The notes under the pieces are model-generated. The model worked only from the letters and a program-made list of their open reading frames with translations, ran no database searches and had not been told where the DNA came from. Shown here in pieces: positions 20,566-22,726 of a stretch of DNA of 22,726 bases. Position numbers and translations under genes: made by a program. This stretch comes from Fomitopsis serialis (Eukaryota > Basidiomycota > Agaricomycetes > Polyporales > Fomitopsidaceae): assembly GCF_022376445.1 (NCBI RefSeq), contig NW_025955518.1, forward strand, positions 1-22,726, given 5' to 3'. Every line of letters begins with the position of its first letter. Position 1 is the first letter of the stretch.

Positions 20566-22726
20566 ATGAGCCGGCATGTGCAAGCCACGGCTCGCGCGGT
20601 GCTCGCGCAGTCGTCTGCCGCCGCACCCAGCACGTCGACGGTACGCAAACCCTGCGTATACGCCGGCTGCACGTACGTCGCGACTGGCCCAGACCAGAAG
20701 GCGGTCACTCACACCATGGGATCGCATGTTTCAAACGTGCATGGAGCGACGACGACTATATGGTATGGAGGTGAGTTGTCTGTTTCCTGTCCGACGCGCT
20801 CAGCGCGAAGAGATGGCTATGCGATTGAATCGTCCTCTGCCCGAGGAGAAGAGATAGATGTCGTTCACTTCAACGACTCCGTAGTCAAATAACTTTGTAT
20901 CTGTTTATTGTCATTAGCCCAGTCAGGCAGCTAAGGCTGCATGGCGAGCACATCATCCCGGTGGCCTTTGTGCCCAACTGTGTTGCCATACCACTCTAGC
21001 GTTTCACTAAGATCCCATTGAGGCTTCAAGCCATCGAGAGTGGCGACTTCTTGATATGTTTTGCTGCTTTTTTGCCAATGCCATGGAGTCCTTCGCTCTT
21101 TCTCGCTCACTAATCCGTGTTTCACCAACAGCAAAGCAGATCAAAATTGAGCGTGAAATCAAAACGCAAGAGATGCGTTGCCCATGCGGGTACTCGCATG
21201 TCAACTCTGCCCGTGTAAGGATGCATGCTACGAAGGAACACAAAAACAGTGGTCTCAAGACCGCCTTGCTGGCGAGTAGGCAATCTGCACAACCTAGTGC
21301 CTCGTCGTCGCGCACTCGCTCAGTCTCACCGTCCTCCATCGAGAGCTCATCACCCACCCGGTCCGTCTCTCCCATACAGAACTCGGACACTCCGCCGACG
21401 TCTCATACATCGGGCCGGAAACCCAAAGCATCCAAGCCCTTCCTCGCAGGGAGCAGATTGTGGCGAGCGCAAAGCCACAGCGACATCTCTTGGTATGGCG
21501 GAGCAGCGGCTCCTAAAGCCTGTGGCACCTCGACGACCGCCATGCACCAACTCTCCGTCTCAGTCCCGAAGTTGCTCACGGAGAAAACCCAGCAGACAAA
21601 CAATCGCGAGGCCATGCGTCACACAAACAAGCTGTATCTTCTCATCGATCAAGTATCCTCCCATCGACGTCGGTGTCCGGTGCCAGCTCCAGCACGTCGC
21701 GTAAGGTGTCGAAGACTCCAGCGACCTCATCTGCCGCTGTAGCCAAGGGGAGTAGCTCAAGTGCAAATAGGTCGGTCCCGTTTCGCACATTGCACACAGC
21801 ATTCGTTCTCATACTCTCGTCAGGATCATGTCTATCGGAAAGTCTGCTATCGTCCACCGCACCACGCAGCTGGACGCCCCATCAACAGGAAGCAAGAGCC
21901 CAGGTCTCCCCAGCCACAGGCACAAGCGCGCAGCCCAAAGCGCGAAAGTCTCGCACGCCTCCGAAGCTGCCTCTTCCTCTCGCAGGCCCGCAATCGTTCT
22001 GCCCACCGACTCGTCCGACAACGACTCAGTCGCCACAGCCGAGCTGCTCGCTGCGTTCGCTCCCAGGCTCTCCGAGTCTACCCACTGCAAGACGTGCCAC
22101 CGCGCGCTCGAGCTGCGGGACGGCCGCTACAAGAATTCGTGGAGTGCAGGGAGAAGTCGCGTGTTACCAGCGCAAGTACCACCAGGAGCGTCAGGAGCGC
22201 ACTGCGCGCGTGAGCTCCCTTCTGTCGCGGTTTGAAACCCCCCCAGGCGGACGCTCGTCCGCGAGCGCGGCCCCGCACGCGCACAGGCATCCTCGTCCGA
22301 GCCGGTCCTGAGCCTGGTCGACCGACGACACGATGGACGTGGATGTAGGCGTGAACGTGAAAGTGCAGACACAGAAGCCCCGCCGCGCGCAGGCTAAGGC
22401 CTCCGTGCCTAACGTAAACATCCGACGCGTGTGGGAGAAGTGCCCAGTTCCAGACGGAGGAAGCGTTTTTCGAGGCGGTCGAGCAGAGCGTTGTCGAGTG
22501 CGCGAGCGCGAGCCGGGAGAGCGCTTCGAGTTTTGCGGCGGGTACGCGGTCGTGGCAGGCAGGAAGGATGCGGATGCGGCGATCGTTCGAAAGATATGCG
22601 GGAAGCTCGTCTTGAGGAGTGCGCCGTAAGTGCCTTCTTCCCTTTGTCTACAAGACTTCGAACCGTGTGGTCCGAATTGGATGCTGACGGATGGTCATGC
22701 ACAGGATATCGAGGTTGTCATGCTTC
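20566..22726 (+). CDS. Zinc-finger-like gene, 3' part apparently broken
   Basis: Exon 1 (20566-20770) and exon 2 (from 21132) join in frame across a 361-nt intron. They encode two C2H2-like fingers: C-x4-C with a His cluster (CVYAGCTYVATG), and CPCGYSHVNSARVRMHATKEH. A Ser/Pro-rich stretch follows. Further on, coding-looking blocks fall in different frames: PAIVLPTDSSDNDSVATAE and HCKTCHRALELRDGRYK in one, VECREKSR in a second, YQRKYHQERQERTAR in a third. Near the right end GGYAVVAGRKDADAA and KICGKLVLRSAP appear, then a plausible intron from 22627 to about 22705, after which the gene leaves the window. Exons between about 21450 and 22080 could not be resolved. The overall order recalls lineage-specific basidiomycete proteins with two finger regions, but I cannot name a family. 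The gene may be a pseudogene, or the assembly may carry small errors. Confidence 0.45.
22087..22209 (+). pseudogene. CxxC zinc-binding block with two frame breaks
   Basis: Three consecutive pieces read as one Cys-rich block, but each is in a different frame. CKTCHRALELRDGRYK ends at 22133, VECREKSR occupies about 22139-22162, and YQRKYHQERQERTAR starts at 22165. Both shifts are equivalent to one lost base. The gaps between pieces (5 and 2 nt) are far too short for introns, so this is either real decay or a sequence error. Confidence 0.5.

Overview
The window looks like a gene-dense stretch of a filamentous basidiomycete nuclear genome, probably an Agaricomycete. The signs are many GT-AG introns of about 45-75 nt splitting conserved proteins, closely packed genes on both strands, and a fungal gene set (PX-PH phospholipase D, isocitrate lyase, Alg7, Tad3). 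I see no prokaryotic operon, transposon, CRISPR array, tRNA or rRNA. Exon coordinates were joined by hand from splice signals, reading frame and family knowledge; no search was run.

Layout, left to right. (1) 1-3455 (-): 5' part of a PX-PH phospholipase D (Spo14/PLD1 type), cut by the left edge. (2) 3876-5682 (+): PHD-finger protein with four copies of a ten-residue acidic motif. (3) 6086-7956 (+): SET domain joined to a Tad3/ADAT3-like tRNA deaminase subunit. (4) 8111-8888 (-): small protein resembling the TIGR04076 family. (5) 9301-10556 (-): coiled-coil protein resembling SIKE/FGFR1OP2 (STRIPAK). (6) 10768-13495 (+): SAP-domain protein of unknown function. (7) 13698-14991 (-): F-actin capping protein alpha subunit. 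(8) 15499-17378 (-): isocitrate lyase with a peroxisomal-type AKL end. (9) 18317-20205 (-): Alg7, UDP-GlcNAc:dolichyl-phosphate GlcNAc-1-phosphotransferase. (10) 20566 to the right edge (+): zinc-finger-like gene whose 3' part seems broken by frameshifts.

The genes do not form an obvious pathway cluster. They are mostly housekeeping functions (lipid signalling, tRNA editing, actin, glyoxylate cycle, N-glycosylation) with a few lineage-restricted proteins between them. Divergent pairs share short upstream regions: PLD/PHD, SIKE-like/SAP and ALG7/zinc finger. The most noteworthy items are the SET-Tad3 fusion, the DTHDIDDMYA repeats, a perfect 12-bp inverted repeat among GCGGGG boxes upstream of isocitrate lyase, a GC-AG intron in the capping-protein gene, and the apparently decaying zinc-finger gene at the right end.
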